DNA of 64,000 bases from Microcaldota archaeon (GTDB taxonomy: Archaea > Micrarchaeota > Micrarchaeia > Micrarchaeales > Micrarchaeaceae), in assembly GCA_021797895.1 (NCBI GenBank), contig JAJZYW010000002.1:1-64000 (forward strand), in the 5' to 3' direction. Positions within the stretch are counted from its first letter, which is position 1. Every line of letters starts with the position of its first letter. The notes beneath the pieces are model-generated. The model saw nothing but the letters and a program-made list of their open reading frames with translations. It had not been told where the DNA came from and did no database searches. The translations under genes and the position numbers were made by a program. Positions 30,055-40,711 of the stretch are shown piece after piece.

Positions 30055-31113
30055 TTGGTGGACAGCACGTACATAGGTGCGTTTGGAAGGATAAAGGCAA
30101 TGAAGTCGCTGTTTCTTGGAAGGGAGTTCATGGCGCAGCTACTCGAGCACGACGCATCAGATTATCTTTCATCGCTGAGCGGCACCGACTACAGGAAGGA
30201 GCTGGACGAGCTCTCGCTGCAGTACAAGGATTCGGAGCTTGTGGATGCAGTGGTGAGCGCGCACACCAGGCGGCTCGTAGCGTATATGGTCAACGCCGCG
30301 CCAGCTACTGCAAAGGCGATGGTCCGGGCTTACGTAGGCTCCTGGGACATACGCGCCATAAAGACCGTAGTGTCTGCGAGGCTTCTCGACAAGAAGGTCG
30401 CGATCAACGGCGGCTTCATAATGGTGGATGGCAAGCTTTCGGCAGCGGTAATAGGCGCCATCTCTCCGGAGGAATTCGCAGCGATAGCTGAGCAGAAGGA
30501 GATAGACGGGATGGTTGACATGCTCGTAAAGCATGGCTACGGGAGCGCTATGCTGCAGAGCGTGGACGAGACGAAGAAGAACAGGAACGCCTCGCAGATG
30601 TTCATGGCGCTCGACGGATTCTACTTTTCAAACCTTATCAGGTCGTTCAGGTTCTACAGGGGCGACGAGGGCCCGATGCTCCAGTTCATACGCGACAGCA
30701 TAGACGTGAAGAACGTCATGGACGCGATAAAGTCCTCGATAGCCGGGTTTGGCGGGCTTTCCGAATACATCATAAAAGGGGGCAACATGGGGCCTGAGAG
30801 GATAGCTGAAATCGCATCCAAGAAGGTTGAGGAGGTAAAGGACTCGATGCCATTCAAGATAGACGCGGCGTTCGACGCATACAGGCAGGACGGACTCGCC
30901 GCGTACTTCGAAAGCGCGCTGAGGCGCGAGCTGTACAGCAAGTATCTTGGAATTTTCGAGAGGTCCGCGCTCTCGGTTCTGCAGCTTATAGCATTCATAA
31001 TGAGGGCGGAGATGGAAGCCGACGAGCTTAGACTTGTATGGTTCGGGAAGCGCTACGGAATTGGAGAGGGGAGGTACAGGAACCTCAGCATGCTGAGCAA
31101 CGTGGTCAAATGA
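30055..31113 (+). CDS. atpC: A-type ATP synthase subunit C
   Basis: 352 aa V-ATPase C/AC39-like by position and pattern; TTG or GTG start. Confidence 0.88.
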   Translation: MVDSTYIGAFGRIKAMKSLFLGREFMAQLLEHDASDYLSSLSGTDYRKELDELSLQYKDSELVDAVVSAHTRRLVAYMVNAAPATAKAMVRAYVGSWDIRAIKTVVSARLLDKKVAINGGFIMVDGKLSAAVIGAISPEEFAAIAEQKEIDGMVDMLVKHGYGSAMLQSVDETKKNRNASQMFMALDGFYFSNLIRSFRFYRGDEGPMLQFIRDSIDVKNVMDAIKSSIAGFGGLSEYIIKGGNMGPERIAEIASKKVEEVKDSMPFKIDAAFDAYRQDGLAAYFESALRRELYSKYLGIFERSALSVLQLIAFIMRAEMEADELRLVWFGKRYGIGEGRYRNLSMLSNVVK

Positions 31114-31436
31114 GCGGCAACATAGCTGTTGTGGGCGAAAGGGAAGTCGCGATGGGATTCAGGCTCGTCGGGATAGCCGATACGTTCATAGCTGAGGGAA
31201 GGGACGCCGTCAACACCATACTTGGGATGATAGACAAGAAGGAGTACTCGGTAGTGATAGCATCATGGAAAGTGAGGGAGTCGTTCGAAAGCAACGAGCT
31301 CAGGAGGACAGAGGTATCGCTCAGGCCGCTAGTGGTTTTCATACCGAACCCTGATGGCGAACAGAGCGAGGAATCTTTGGAGAAGTTTGCGAAAAGGGTT
31401 CTCGGAGTTGATATTAACAGCCTTAGAGGTGCTTGA
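31110..31436 (+). CDS. atpF: A-type ATP synthase subunit F
   Basis: ATGA overlap with atp[27 protein letters not shown] is typical subunit F start. Confidence 0.93.
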   Translation: MSGNIAVVGEREVAMGFRLVGIADTFIAEGRDAVNTILGMIDKKEYSVVIASWKVRESFESNELRRTEVSLRPLVVFIPNPDGEQSEESLEKFAKRVLGVDINSLRGA

Positions 31437-31437
31437 A

Positions 31438-33219
31438 TTGGCAACATCAAATGTTAAGAATGGAATGATTTACAGGATATCAGGACCTGTAGTTACCGCG
31501 AAGGGAGTGCAGCAGCCCAAGATGTACGACGTCGTGCAGGTGGGCGACGCGAAGCTCATAGGGGAGATAATAAAGCTTGACGGCGACTCTGCGATAATAC
31601 AGGTATACGAGGACACGAGCGGCCTGAAGCCTGGCGAGCCGGTCGAGAATACCGGGAGGCAGCTTTCTGTCGAGCTTGCTCCAGGCCTGCTGGGCTCCAT
31701 ATTCGACGGGATACAGAGGCCACTGGACAAGATAAGGGAAGAAAGCGGCGACTTCATAGAGAGGGGAGTGAGCGTCGAGCCCCTTGACAAGAAAAGGAAA
31801 TGGCATTTCGTGCCAAAGGTGAAGAACGGAAGCGATGTCAAGACAGGAATGATTATAGGAGAGGTTGCGGAGACCAGCCTGATAACACACAGGGTAATGG
31901 TTCCTCCGGGAATTTCGGGCAAGATAGGAGGCTTAAAGGAGGGCGACTACACGATAGCGGAGAAAATTGCGACAGTGTCTGGCGAGTCTGGAACTTCTGA
32001 CTTGTCTATGCTCCAGAGGTGGCCTGTCAGGATGCCAAGGCCTGTCATGGAGAAGATGCCGCCCACTGTGCCGCTGATAACCGGGCAGAGGATTATAGAC
32101 AGTTTGTTCCCTGTGGCGAAGGGCGGCACGAGCGCCGTTCCCGGGCCGTTCGGGTCAGGAAAGACCGTCATACAGCACCAGCTTGCGAAATGGAGCGACA
32201 GCGAAGTTGTAGTATACGTGGGCTGCGGAGAGAGGGGAAACGAGATGACCGAGATACTGTCAACCTTCCCCGAGCTCAAGGACCCCAAGACAGGAAAGCC
32301 GATCATGGACAGGACAATACTTATAGCGAACACCTCGAACATGCCAGTCGCGGCAAGGGAAGCAAGCATATACACGGGAATAACAATAGCTGAATACTAC
32401 AGGGACATGGGGTATGCCGTCGCGCTGATGGCAGACAGCACTTCCAGGTGGGCCGAAGCCCTCAGGGAGATATCTGGAAGGCTTGAGGAGATGCCGGGCG
32501 AGGAGGGATACCCCGCATACCTTGGCAGGAAGGTCGCAGAATTCTACGAGAGGGCCGGAATGGTCAGGGTCATGTCAGGGGAGATAGGCTCGGTCACTGC
32601 GATAGGCGCGGTGTCTCCGCCAGGAGGAGACACATCGGAGCCGGTGTCGCAGAACACGCTTCGCGTGACCAGGGTGTTCTGGGCTCTGGACGCCTCGCTC
32701 GCAAACAGGAGGCATTTTCCGTCGATAAACTGGCTCAACAGCTACTCGCTGTACTACAACGACCTGAAGGGCTGGTACGCCGAGAACGCTGGCAGCGAGT
32801 GGGACAGCCTGTACTCCAGGGTGATGGCAATACTCCAGAAGGAGGCGGAGATAAACGAAGTGGTCCAGCTGGTAGGGTATGACGCGCTCCCTGAAAAGGA
32901 GAAGGAGGTGCTCGACATAGCGAAATCCGTCAGGGAGGACTTCCTGCAGCAGAGCGCCTTCGACGACGTAGACACGTACACCTCGCTGCACAAGCAGATG
33001 CTAATGCTGAAGGCAATAATAGCCATGGACGAGGCGGAGTCGCGCGCTGTATCGAGAGGCGTGCTCGTTGACCAGCTGCAGGGGACGTCGGCAAAGCAGA
33101 AGATAGCGAGGATGAAGCTCGCCAAGGAGGAAGAGATAGACGCTTACTACGACAGTGTCGCTGCCGCTGTGAACGAGATAGACCAGATTATGGCGAGCAA
33201 GGAAAAGGTGATTCAATGA
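31438..33219 (+). CDS. atpA: A-type ATP synthase catalytic subunit A
   Basis: [66 protein letters not shown] start at 31438 inferred from length. Confidence 0.97.
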   Translation: MATSNVKNGMIYRISGPVVTAKGVQQPKMYDVVQVGDAKLIGEIIKLDGDSAIIQVYEDTSGLKPGEPVENTGRQLSVELAPGLLGSIFDGIQRPLDKIREESGDFIERGVSVEPLDKKRKWHFVPKVKNGSDVKTGMIIGEVAETSLITHRVMVPPGISGKIGGLKEGDYTIAEKIATVSGESGTSDLSMLQRWPVRMPRPVMEKMPPTVPLITGQRIIDSLFPVAKGGTSAVPGPFGSGKTVIQHQLAKWSDSEVVVYVGCGERGNEMTEILSTFPELKDPKTGKPIMDRTILIANTSNMPVAAREASIYTGITIAEYYRDMGYAVALMADSTSRWAEALREISGRLEEMPGEEGYPAYLGRKVAEFYERAGMVRVMSGEIGSVTAIGAVSPPGGDTSEPVSQNTLRVTRVFWALDASLANRRHFPSINWLNSYSLYYNDLKGWYAENAGSEWDSLYSRVMAILQKEAEINEVVQLVGYDALPEKEKEVLDIAKSVREDFLQQSAFDDVDTYTSLHKQMLMLKAIIAMDEAESRAVSRGVLVDQLQGTSAKQKIARMKLAKEEEIDAYYDSVAAAVNEIDQIMASKEKVIQ

Positions 33220-34592
33220 GTTCGGTAAACTATAGGAGCGTGAAACAGATAACCAGCGTGCTGCTTTTTGTTGACGGGGTAAAGGACGCCTCCTACAACG
33301 AGCTGGCTGAGATATCGATGCCAAATGGCAGGAAGGTGAGGGGGCAGGTACTTGACACCCGTGACGGGCTGGCGATAGTGCAGTCTTTCGGCGACACTAC
33401 GGGAATGGACCTTGGCAATACTGGCGTAAGGTTCACAGGCTCAACGGTAAAAATCCCGGTTAGCACAGAGATGCTCGGGAGGGTGTTCAACGGCGCGGGA
33501 AACCCGAGGGACAACGGCGGGAACATAAGGGCAGAGAAGCTTGTCGACATAAACGGCAGCGCGATAAACCCTTATTCAAGGGAGGAGCCGTCCGAGTTCA
33601 TACAGACAGGAATATCCACCATAGACGGGATGAACACGCTAGTCAGGGGGCAGAAGCTGCCCATATTCTCCGGATCAGGAATGCCGCACAACAGGCTCGC
33701 CGCGCAGATAGCGAGGCAGGCTAAGCTTCTCAACTCCGACGAGAAGTTCGCGGTTGTATTCGGAGGCATAGGAATAAACAGCGAAGAGGCGAACTTCTTC
33801 ATAAAGGAGTTCGAGTCGACAGGCGCCATAGACAGGACGGCGATGTTCCTCAACCTCGCCTCGGAGCCCTCGATGGAGAGGATAATACTGCCCAGGCTTG
33901 CGCTCACGACCGCGGAGTACCTTGCATATGAAAAGAACATGCACGTGCTCGTTATACTTACCGACATGACGAACTACTGCGAGGCGCTCAGGGAGGTTTC
34001 CGCAGCGAGGGAGGAAGTCCCTGGAAGAAGGGGATATCCGGGCTACATGTATACCGACCTCTCCTCCATATACGAGAGGGCAGGGAAGATACGCGGAAGG
34101 GACGGCTCAATAACCCAGATACCGATACTTACGATGCCGGGCGACGACATAACGCACCCGATACCGGACCTGACCGGATACATAACCGAGGGCCAGATAG
34201 TCATGGGAAGGGACCTGCAGCGCAACGGCATTTATCCCAACGTGGACGTGCTGCTCTCGCTGTCGAGGCTCATGAACCAGGGCATAGGCAAGGGCAAGAC
34301 CAGGGAGGACCACAGGGGCACTGCAGACCAGCTCTACGCGGCATATGCCAGGGGCAAGGAGCTTAGGAGCCTTACAGAGATCGTTGGGGAGGAGGCGCTG
34401 AGCGGCAACGACAGGAAGTTCCTTGGTTTTGCCGACGGATTCGAAAAGGAGTTCGTCAACCAGGGGTATGACGAGGACAGGAGCATAGAGCAGACGCTTG
34501 AGCTCGGATGGAAGCTATTCTCGCAGCTCGACATAAACGAGATGAAGAGGCTGAAGGACGAGTACATAAAGAAGTACGGGAAGTGGAAGTGA
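33216..34592 (+). CDS. atpB: A-type ATP synthase subunit B
   Basis: [50 protein letters not shown]. Confidence 0.97.
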   Translation: MSSVNYRSVKQITSVLLFVDGVKDASYNELAEISMPNGRKVRGQVLDTRDGLAIVQSFGDTTGMDLGNTGVRFTGSTVKIPVSTEMLGRVFNGAGNPRDNGGNIRAEKLVDINGSAINPYSREEPSEFIQTGISTIDGMNTLVRGQKLPIFSGSGMPHNRLAAQIARQAKLLNSDEKFAVVFGGIGINSEEANFFIKEFESTGAIDRTAMFLNLASEPSMERIILPRLALTTAEYLAYEKNMHVLVILTDMTNYCEALREVSAAREEVPGRRGYPGYMYTDLSSIYERAGKIRGRDGSITQIPILTMPGDDITHPIPDLTGYITEGQIVMGRDLQRNGIYPNVDVLLSLSRLMNQGIGKGKTREDHRGTADQLYAAYARGKELRSLTEIVGEEALSGNDRKFLGFADGFEKEFVNQGYDEDRSIEQTLELGWKLFSQLDINEMKRLKDEYIKKYGKWK

Positions 34593-35212
34593 TGGCAGCA
34601 AGCGACACTAAGACGACAAGGCTGGAGCTCATAAGGACAAAGGCAAGAGTGCGCGTCGCGGCCAAGGGGCTCTCGCTGCTCAAGATGAAGAGGGGCAGCC
34701 TCGTGATGGAATTCTTCGAGATGGCGAAGCAGATACGCAGCATGAGGGAGAACATGAGGGAGAGCGTGTCCAGGGCGATGGAGAGCATAAGGATAGCCGA
34801 GGCACAGGCTGGCACCATAGAGGTGGAAAGGATAGCCGCCGAGCAGGGAAGCGCAAACGCGACAGTGAATGCGAGGAACGTGATGGGAGTAGTAATACCG
34901 AACGTGGAGCTCTCGCTGCACGACTACGGGGCTGGATACAGCGTGGTGTCCGTGCCTACGTCCATAGCCGATGCGAGGAACGGCTTCGCCACGCTGTCAA
35001 GGCTCATTGTTGAAGTGGTGGAGAAGGAGGCGTCCCTGAGGAAGTTGCTAAACGAGATAGAGAAGCTCAACAGGAGGGCCAACGCGATCGAGAACGTTGT
35101 GATACCCTCGATGAAGGAGAGGATGGTGTACATAAAGCAAAGGCTTGAGGACCTGGAGAGGGACCAGACGGTCTCGCTGAAGTTCATAAAGAGGAGGATA
35201 AGCAGTGGATGA
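34592..35212 (+). CDS. atpD: A-type ATP synthase subunit D
   Basis: TRLELIRTKARVRVAAKGLSLLKMKRGSLVMEF; TGATG overlap with atpB. Confidence 0.94.
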   Translation: MAASDTKTTRLELIRTKARVRVAAKGLSLLKMKRGSLVMEFFEMAKQIRSMRENMRESVSRAMESIRIAEAQAGTIEVERIAAEQGSANATVNARNVMGVVIPNVELSLHDYGAGYSVVSVPTSIADARNGFATLSRLIVEVVEKEASLRKLLNEIEKLNRRANAIENVVIPSMKERMVYIKQRLEDLERDQTVSLKFIKRRISSG

Positions 35213-35318
35213 GGTCGGGAGATTCAGGCGGATAAGGAGCAGGGTCGCGCTGATAAACGGGGTGGCTGCGCTCGCCGCGATAATGCTGATATTTGCAGTA
35301 TACTACCACGTGTTGTGA
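35205..35318 (+). CDS. 37-aa single-TM protein within ATPase operon, between D and H (not in ORF track)
   Basis: GTG start: M(V)DEVGRFRRIRSRVALINGVAALAAIMLIFAVYYHVL*; overlaps atpD end by 8 nt and the downstream GTG start (GTGA). Confidence 0.6.
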   Translation: MDEVGRFRRIRSRVALINGVAALAAIMLIFAVYYHVL

Positions 35319-35650
35319 TTTGGATGGAGCATGGCATAGAGACGTTGAAGAGGATAAAGGAGAGCGAAGAGAAGGCGGACAGGCTTATGGAAAAGGCGAA
35401 GTCCGATGCCGAATCCATAAGGGAGGAAGCCGAGAGGAGGGTTATTTTCGCCCAGGAGGAATCGGTGAAGAAGGCTGAAGATGAGAAGGAGGCTGTCATA
35501 AGGGATGCAGAGCACAGGGCTGCCGAATACGACCTGAAGGCGGTGAAGGATGCGAAGACCAGGGCCTCGAAGCTGAGGAACCTTGAGAAGGAGGACGTGC
35601 TCGGCATATTCGCCGAGGAGATAGCAAAGAAATTCGATTTGGATGTTTGA
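35315..35650 (+). CDS. atpH: A-type ATP synthase subunit H
   Basis: Coiled-coil ETLKRIKESEEKADRLMEKAKSDAESIREEAERR; ATG alternative at 35324. Confidence 0.85.
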   Translation: MIWMEHGIETLKRIKESEEKADRLMEKAKSDAESIREEAERRVIFAQEESVKKAEDEKEAVIRDAEHRAAEYDLKAVKDAKTRASKLRNLEKEDVLGIFAEEIAKKFDLDV

Positions 35651-37582
35651 ATGTTCCTGCCTTCTAGGATGAGCAAGATAAGGATCGTCGCGCTGAGGGA
35701 CGACTACGACGGGGTAATGACAGCGCTGCACGACAGCGGCCTGATGCAGATAGACCCGATAAGCGAGGCAGCCAGAGGCTCCCTCAAGGGAGAGGGCGGA
35801 ATAGAGTACAAATGGCTCTACGAGTACGCGCAGCGCTTCAGGGCTCTCGACGACAGCCTGATCCCGGTTGAGAGCAACGACAAAATACTCTTCAACAGCA
35901 TGGCCGAGCTTGTCGACAGGGCTAATGGCATAAGGATAGACGAAAGGGTAGCTGCAATAGTGTCCGAAAAGGGGGCGCTCTCCTCGGCACTTGGCGGGAT
36001 AAGGACCAGGCTCTCTATCCTTGAGAAGCTGGAGGGTTTCAGGGAGGACGTATCAATACTCAACGGAAAGAGCGTGGTGTCGTTCATAGTTTCGGGGCCA
36101 GCAACCGAGGAGATGGTTGCCTGGGCTTCCAAAAACGACAACTGCGCGGTGATAAGGCTCGAGAAGTCTGTGCTTGCTGGCGTCCTCAGGAGCGAGGAGA
36201 AGGATTTCGCGAAGCAGGCTCAGGCACTTGGGGCCCAGATCGAGGCGGTGCCGGAGATGAGCGGCAAGCAGAAGAAGCTGGTAAAGGAGCTTTCAGACGA
36301 CGCGAAATCGATGGATGAAAAGGTGGCTGCACTGGACGAGGAGCTCCTCAGCATATCAAAGAGCTCCTACCCGATTGTCAACGCAATAAGGGAGCAGCTG
36401 GACATAGAGATGGAGAAACTTGAGGCAACGACGAAGCTAGGGGTAACCAGGTCCGTAGTGGTGATAGAGGGCTGGACCGAGCACTCCGACGTGAACAGGG
36501 TAAGGAGGGTCCTTGCGCAGGCAGCAGGCAAAAGGTTCGAGATGGAGACCCTGAAGGTCAAGGACGTGCCGCCCACAAAGCTCAAGAACCCCGCAAGGCT
36601 TAAGCTTTTCGAATCGTTTATAAAATTCTATTCGCTGCCTAAGAGCAACGAGGTCGATCCGACAATAATGTTCGCGTTCATATTCCCGATATTCTTTGGC
36701 CTTATGGTCGGTGATTTCGGATACGGGCTGTTCATGCTCGTCGGGGCGCTTCTGCTGATAAGGCACATACGCAAGAAGAAGCCTGGCGCTGCCAAGTCGC
36801 AGAGCAAGATATCGAAGTTCGTGCACACAATCGTAGGGAACGAGGGCCTCGTCCTGCTCGCCAAGTCGATAATACCGGGCGCGATAATAGCTATGGTGCT
36901 CGGCATTGCGTTCAACGAGTATTTCGGATTCCAGCTGCCGTATACCGCCCTGTTCAACGTCGAGGCAGGGCTGCCCAAGCTTCTTGACCTTGCAGGATGG
37001 ATAGGCGTAGCAATGGTCTCGTTCGGATTCATCCTTGGCTTCGCCAACTACCTCTTCATAAGGCAGAGAAAGAAGGCCTTCGGCAGGCTGGGATGGCTCG
37101 CCGCAGCCATAGGCTTCGTGATATTCGGGCTTAACATACTGCACAGGGCGCCGCTGGGCTTCTCCAACCCTGTCGCGATAGTTTCATATGTGCTGCTTGT
37201 TGCAGGGATCATCACCATAGTAGCAACGGAAGGATTCGAGTCGATGATGGAGCTCCCGTCGCTGATAAGCCACATTCTCTCCTACACCAGAATAGTTGGG
37301 ATACTGCTTGCATCCGTCATACTTGCAGAAGTGATAGACTTCATATTCATAGGCGGATGGCACCACTCGATACTTCTCGGGCTGGTTGGCACGCTGATAC
37401 TCATTGTGGGGCAGCTGTTCAACATAACCATAGCGATGTTCGAGCCAGGCATACAAGGCGCAAGGCTTATATACGTGGAGTTCTTCTCAAAGTTCTTCAG
37501 CGGGAACGGTGTGCCTTACGTTCCTTTTGTAAGCAGGAGGAGGAGGACGCTCAGCAGGTTCAGCCTGGAGCCGGAGAAGTGA
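35651..37582 (+). CDS. atpI: A-type ATP synthase subunit I (a)
   Basis: 643 aa; FAFIFPIFFGLMVGDFGYGL, SHILSYTRIVGILLASVILAEV, GARLIYVEFFSKFFSGNGVPYVPF. Confidence 0.95.
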   Translation: MFLPSRMSKIRIVALRDDYDGVMTALHDSGLMQIDPISEAARGSLKGEGGIEYKWLYEYAQRFRALDDSLIPVESNDKILFNSMAELVDRANGIRIDERVAAIVSEKGALSSALGGIRTRLSILEKLEGFREDVSILNGKSVVSFIVSGPATEEMVAWASKNDNCAVIRLEKSVLAGVLRSEEKDFAKQAQALGAQIEAVPEMSGKQKKLVKELSDDAKSMDEKVAALDEELLSISKSSYPIVNAIREQLDIEMEKLEATTKLGVTRSVVVIEGWTEHSDVNRVRRVLAQAAGKRFEMETLKVKDVPPTKLKNPARLKLFESFIKFYSLPKSNEVDPTIMFAFIFPIFFGLMVGDFGYGLFMLVGALLLIRHIRKKKPGAAKSQSKISKFVHTIVGNEGLVLLAKSIIPGAIIAMVLGIAFNEYFGFQLPYTALFNVEAGLPKLLDLAGWIGVAMVSFGFILGFANYLFIRQRKKAFGRLGWLAAAIGFVIFGLNILHRAPLGFSNPVAIVSYVLLVAGIITIVATEGFESMMELPSLISHILSYTRIVGILLASVILAEVIDFIFIGGWHHSILLGLVGTLILIVGQLFNITIAMFEPGIQGARLIYVEFFSKFFSGNGVPYVPFVSRRRRTLSRFSLEPEK

Positions 37583-37745
37583 GCCTAGAGAATTGCAGCT
37601 GATGCTTGAAAGATTGGGAAAATGCAGGGCAGCAGCCGCTCGCTTGTTGCGATTTGTTTGATTGCTTGCTGAAGCGCAAAGCTCCACTAATCCTCGTCAA
37701 CCAAATAAATAGGAAAAGAAAAAAAGGAAAGAGCAAGCGTGATTT

Positions 37746-38051
37746 TCAGCGAAGCCCTATCTCTATCTGTACATTGTCAGGCACTGGTATCCTCATGACC
37801 TGGCGAAGCACCTGCTCGTTGCCGTCTATCTCTATGAGCCTCTTGTGATACCTTATCTCCCACTTCTCGTAGGTGTGGCTTCCGTCTCCGCATGGCGTTT
37901 TGCGCATGGAGAACTTGAGCTTCCTTGTCGGGAGAGGCATGGGACCGCTGCAGGCCACGTTTATCGAGGCTGCTATCGCCTTGATCTGCTGGCCTATAGT
38001 GTCTATGCTCTTCGAGTTCGTGCTTACGAGTTTTATGCTTGCCTTGCCCAT
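37746..38051 (-). CDS. rpsJ: 30S ribosomal protein S10
   Basis: GPMPLPTRKLKFSMRKTPCGDGSHTYEKWEIRYHKRLIEI. Confidence 0.97.
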   Translation of the reverse strand: MGKASIKLVSTNSKSIDTIGQQIKAIAASINVACSGPMPLPTRKLKFSMRKTPCGDGSHTYEKWEIRYHKRLIEIDGNEQVLRQVMRIPVPDNVQIEIGLR

Positions 38052-38065
38052 GGTTCACGCACCCT

Positions 38066-39337
38066 TCACTGCTTCTTCGGAACGACGTCAAGGACAACTC
38101 CTGCGCCTATCGTCTGTCCCATATCCCTTATTGCGAACCTGCCGAGCTGCTTGAAGTCGCTGTACTTCTCTATGACTATCGGCTTTGTCGGCTTGACCCT
38201 TATGAGGGCGGAATCTCCCGTCTTTATCGTCTCCGGGTTCTTCTCGACGACCTGGCCGGTCTTCGGATCCTTCTTCTCAAGTATCTCGACGAACTGGCAG
38301 GCTATCTGCGCAGTGTGTATGTGGAACACGGGAGTATAGCCCTTCGCTATGACGTTCGGGTGGTTCAGCACTATTATCTGCGCTGTGAACTCCTCCGCTA
38401 CCATAGGCGGATTGCTTGCAGGGCCCACTACGTCGCCCCTCTTTATGTCCTTCTTCTCAACGCCCTTTATGTTGAATCCTACGTTGTCTCCGGGCTCGGC
38501 CTTCGGCAGCTGCTGCTTGTGCATCTCGATGCTCTTGACTTCAGCCTTCTTTCCGCTCGGCATTATAATTATCTGGTCTCCCGGCTTCATTACGCCTGTC
38601 TCTACCCTTCCTACCGGAACTGTTCCGAATCCTGATATGGTGTATACGTCCTGTATTGGAAGCCTGAGTGGCTTGTCGGTTGGCTTGGCTGGAATTTCGA
38701 GCATGTCCAGCGCCTCAAGAAGCGTTGGCCCGTTGTACCACGGCATCTTCTCCGGCTTCATCGCGACATTTGACCCCTCCATTGCGGAGTATGGTATGAA
38801 CTTTATCGTGTCTACCTTGAATCCAAGGCTCTTCAGAAGGTCTGATACGGACTTCTTTGCCGCCTCGTACTTCTCCTGGCTGAACTGCGCCGCATCCATC
38901 TTGTTTATTCCTACGATGAGCTGCTGCACTCCGAGAACGCTCGCGAGTATCGCGTGCTCCCTTGTCTGCGCCATGACTCCGTCGACTGCGCTCACGACGA
39001 GCACTGCGGCGTCTGCCTGGCTGGTTCCTGTTATCATGTTCTTTACGAAGTCCCTGTGACCTGGTGCGTCTATTATCGTAAAGTAGTACTTTGCAGTCTC
39101 GAACTGCCTGTGGGCTATGTCTATTGTTATACCTCTTTCACGCTCCTCCTTCAGGCTGTCCATGACGAACGCAAATTCGAATGATGGCCTGTTGAGCTGT
39201 TGCGTTATCTCCTTGTATCTCTGCATATCCCTGTCCGAGATCGCCTTGGTCTCGTAAAGCAGCCTTCCTACCGTCGTTGACTTTCCATGGTCTACGTGTC
39301 CTATGAAAATCAAATTCATGTGTGGTTTTTCCGACAT
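38066..39337 (-). CDS. tuf: Translation elongation factor EF-1 alpha
   Basis: [35 protein letters not shown] at 39337 ([16 protein letters not shown]) preceded by aaggtgaa. Confidence 0.98.
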   Translation of the reverse strand: MSEKPHMNLIFIGHVDHGKSTTVGRLLYETKAISDRDMQRYKEITQQLNRPSFEFAFVMDSLKEERERGITIDIAHRQFETAKYYFTIIDAPGHRDFVKNMITGTSQADAAVLVVSAVDGVMAQTREHAILASVLGVQQLIVGINKMDAAQFSQEKYEAAKKSVSDLLKSLGFKVDTIKFIPYSAMEGSNVAMKPEKMPWYNGPTLLEALDMLEIPAKPTDKPLRLPIQDVYTISGFGTVPVGRVETGVMKPGDQIIIMPSGKKAEVKSIEMHKQQLPKAEPGDNVGFNIKGVEKKDIKRGDVVGPASNPPMVAEEFTAQIIVLNHPNVIAKGYTPVFHIHTAQIACQFVEILEKKDPKTGQVVEKNPETIKTGDSALIRVKPTKPIVIEKYSDFKQLGRFAIRDMGQTIGAGVVLDVVPKKQ

Positions 39338-39551
39338 TTTTTCACCTTGTTGAGCAAAAATTCCGCTAATCAGTGCATGTAAGCACAACTAGCGATTGTT
39401 GTTTTGAAGAGAAAGAATATATACCTTGCACCTTCAAATCTCAGTAAGTTGATGTAGTAGCATATATTTATATTTTGCGGTATGCGCAGCGTTACTCTCT
39501 TAGTCCATCTTGCACTGTGGGTGAGTCGAAGATTGGGCCCAAGTTACTTTC

Positions 39552-39956
39552 TTAGATGAATAATCTGACCCTATTTCTAATAGAGATAAGTAATATACAA
39601 ACTGCTAGAACTACCCAGAATAGGTATAGATTGTCGAATATGTCCGCTACTATTGTACTTAGAAAAAATATACCAATGAACATCAAAACCAGATGAAAGG
39701 CTTTACTCCGACTCTTTTGTACCTGCTGTTGGTACTCTTTTTCAGTCTTAACACCTGCTTTCTTTAGAGTTTCATTTTTAACTCTCTTGGCTTCTTTAGG
39801 ATGTCTGTTGTAATAATATTTTTTAACGAAGGAATCGAGAAATATAAAAAGAGCAAAGCCCACTACGCCTCCCGCTAACCAACCAGTAAATAATGCTATC
39901 AGAATCCAGATGCTCCCGAGTATTAGCAATCGATATTGCCAGAGCTTCATTAACAT
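39552..39956 (-). CDS. Hypothetical 4-TM membrane protein
   Basis: 134 aa, two hydrophobic hairpins around a basic loop. Confidence 0.55.
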   Translation of the reverse strand: MLMKLWQYRLLILGSIWILIALFTGWLAGGVVGFALFIFLDSFVKKYYYNRHPKEAKRVKNETLKKAGVKTEKEYQQQVQKSRSKAFHLVLMFIGIFFLSTIVADIFDNLYLFWVVLAVCILLISIRNRVRLFI

Positions 39957-40186
39957 CCCATTAGCTTATTGCTCCTAAAGTCTTTTATCTGCTCTTAAAG
40001 CGGGTTGATGAGCAGAATTTAGGGCAACGCCTGTATCAGCAGCGTTGCGCACATGCCAAAAGAGAAATGCCGGGCGCGGCAATTTCCTCGCACAGAAGAT
40101 ATTTATTCATTGTATTATATTGCACACTTGTCAAAGGATTCCAAATCTTTATATATTTATAAAGAGGAAGTATAATTGGTGAATCC

Positions 40187-40546
40187 ATGGCACAAACTAT
40201 GAATAAAATGAGCGAGGGTGAGAATCTGAATAATAAGAAGTTGAGTAGTGCAAATAATGAACTGCTTGCTTCAATATTCGAACCTAAGGAAGAAAAATCA
40301 AAGAAAGAGAAGTTGGCAAATAAGGGCATGCAGAATTTGATAGAAGTTTTGGACGACCAGGACGCATCTGCAAGGGAGCTAGAACTGTCACGGTCCATAC
40401 TTGACAACTATCTCAGGCAGGGTGGTGCAGGAGCTGCGGATTTTGCACAAAAAGCTGTAAACAAATACAAAAAGTCTAAAGGCCCAGAGCACGAGTTTAC
40501 GGCGGAATTTGATAAAGTAGCCAGCCTATTGAAGAATGCAAATTAG
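40187..40546 (+). CDS. Hypothetical small helical protein
   Basis: 119 aa; preceded by TATA-like tttatatatttataaag. Confidence 0.55.
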   Translation: MAQTMNKMSEGENLNNKKLSSANNELLASIFEPKEEKSKKEKLANKGMQNLIEVLDDQDASARELELSRSILDNYLRQGGAGAADFAQKAVNKYKKSKGPEHEFTAEFDKVASLLKNAN

Positions 40547-40711
40547 GCGCATGAATAGGGAGGGTATTACCCTCCTATCTGGGCAGCACTGCAGAGGGAA
40601 GGTTTTGGGGCGCACATCTGCATTTTATTGCAATGCTGTTCGTTGTTCCTGATCTGCAGACAGGACAAAAGCGTATTTCCGGCAGTTTACTTGACTATGC
40701 CTTGTACCGCA

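Noticed and set aside
37583-37745. Spacer between atpI and rpsJ as possible C/D sRNA (TGATGC motif)
   Set aside because: No matching D box (CTGA) at proper spacing and no terminal stem.
39460-39555. TATA-like stretch plus direct repeat GTTACTCTCTTAG / GTTACTTTCTTAG as possible small RNA gene
   Set aside because: No convincing stem or terminator; TATA-like sequence is direction-ambiguous and may belong to the EF-1alpha promoter region.
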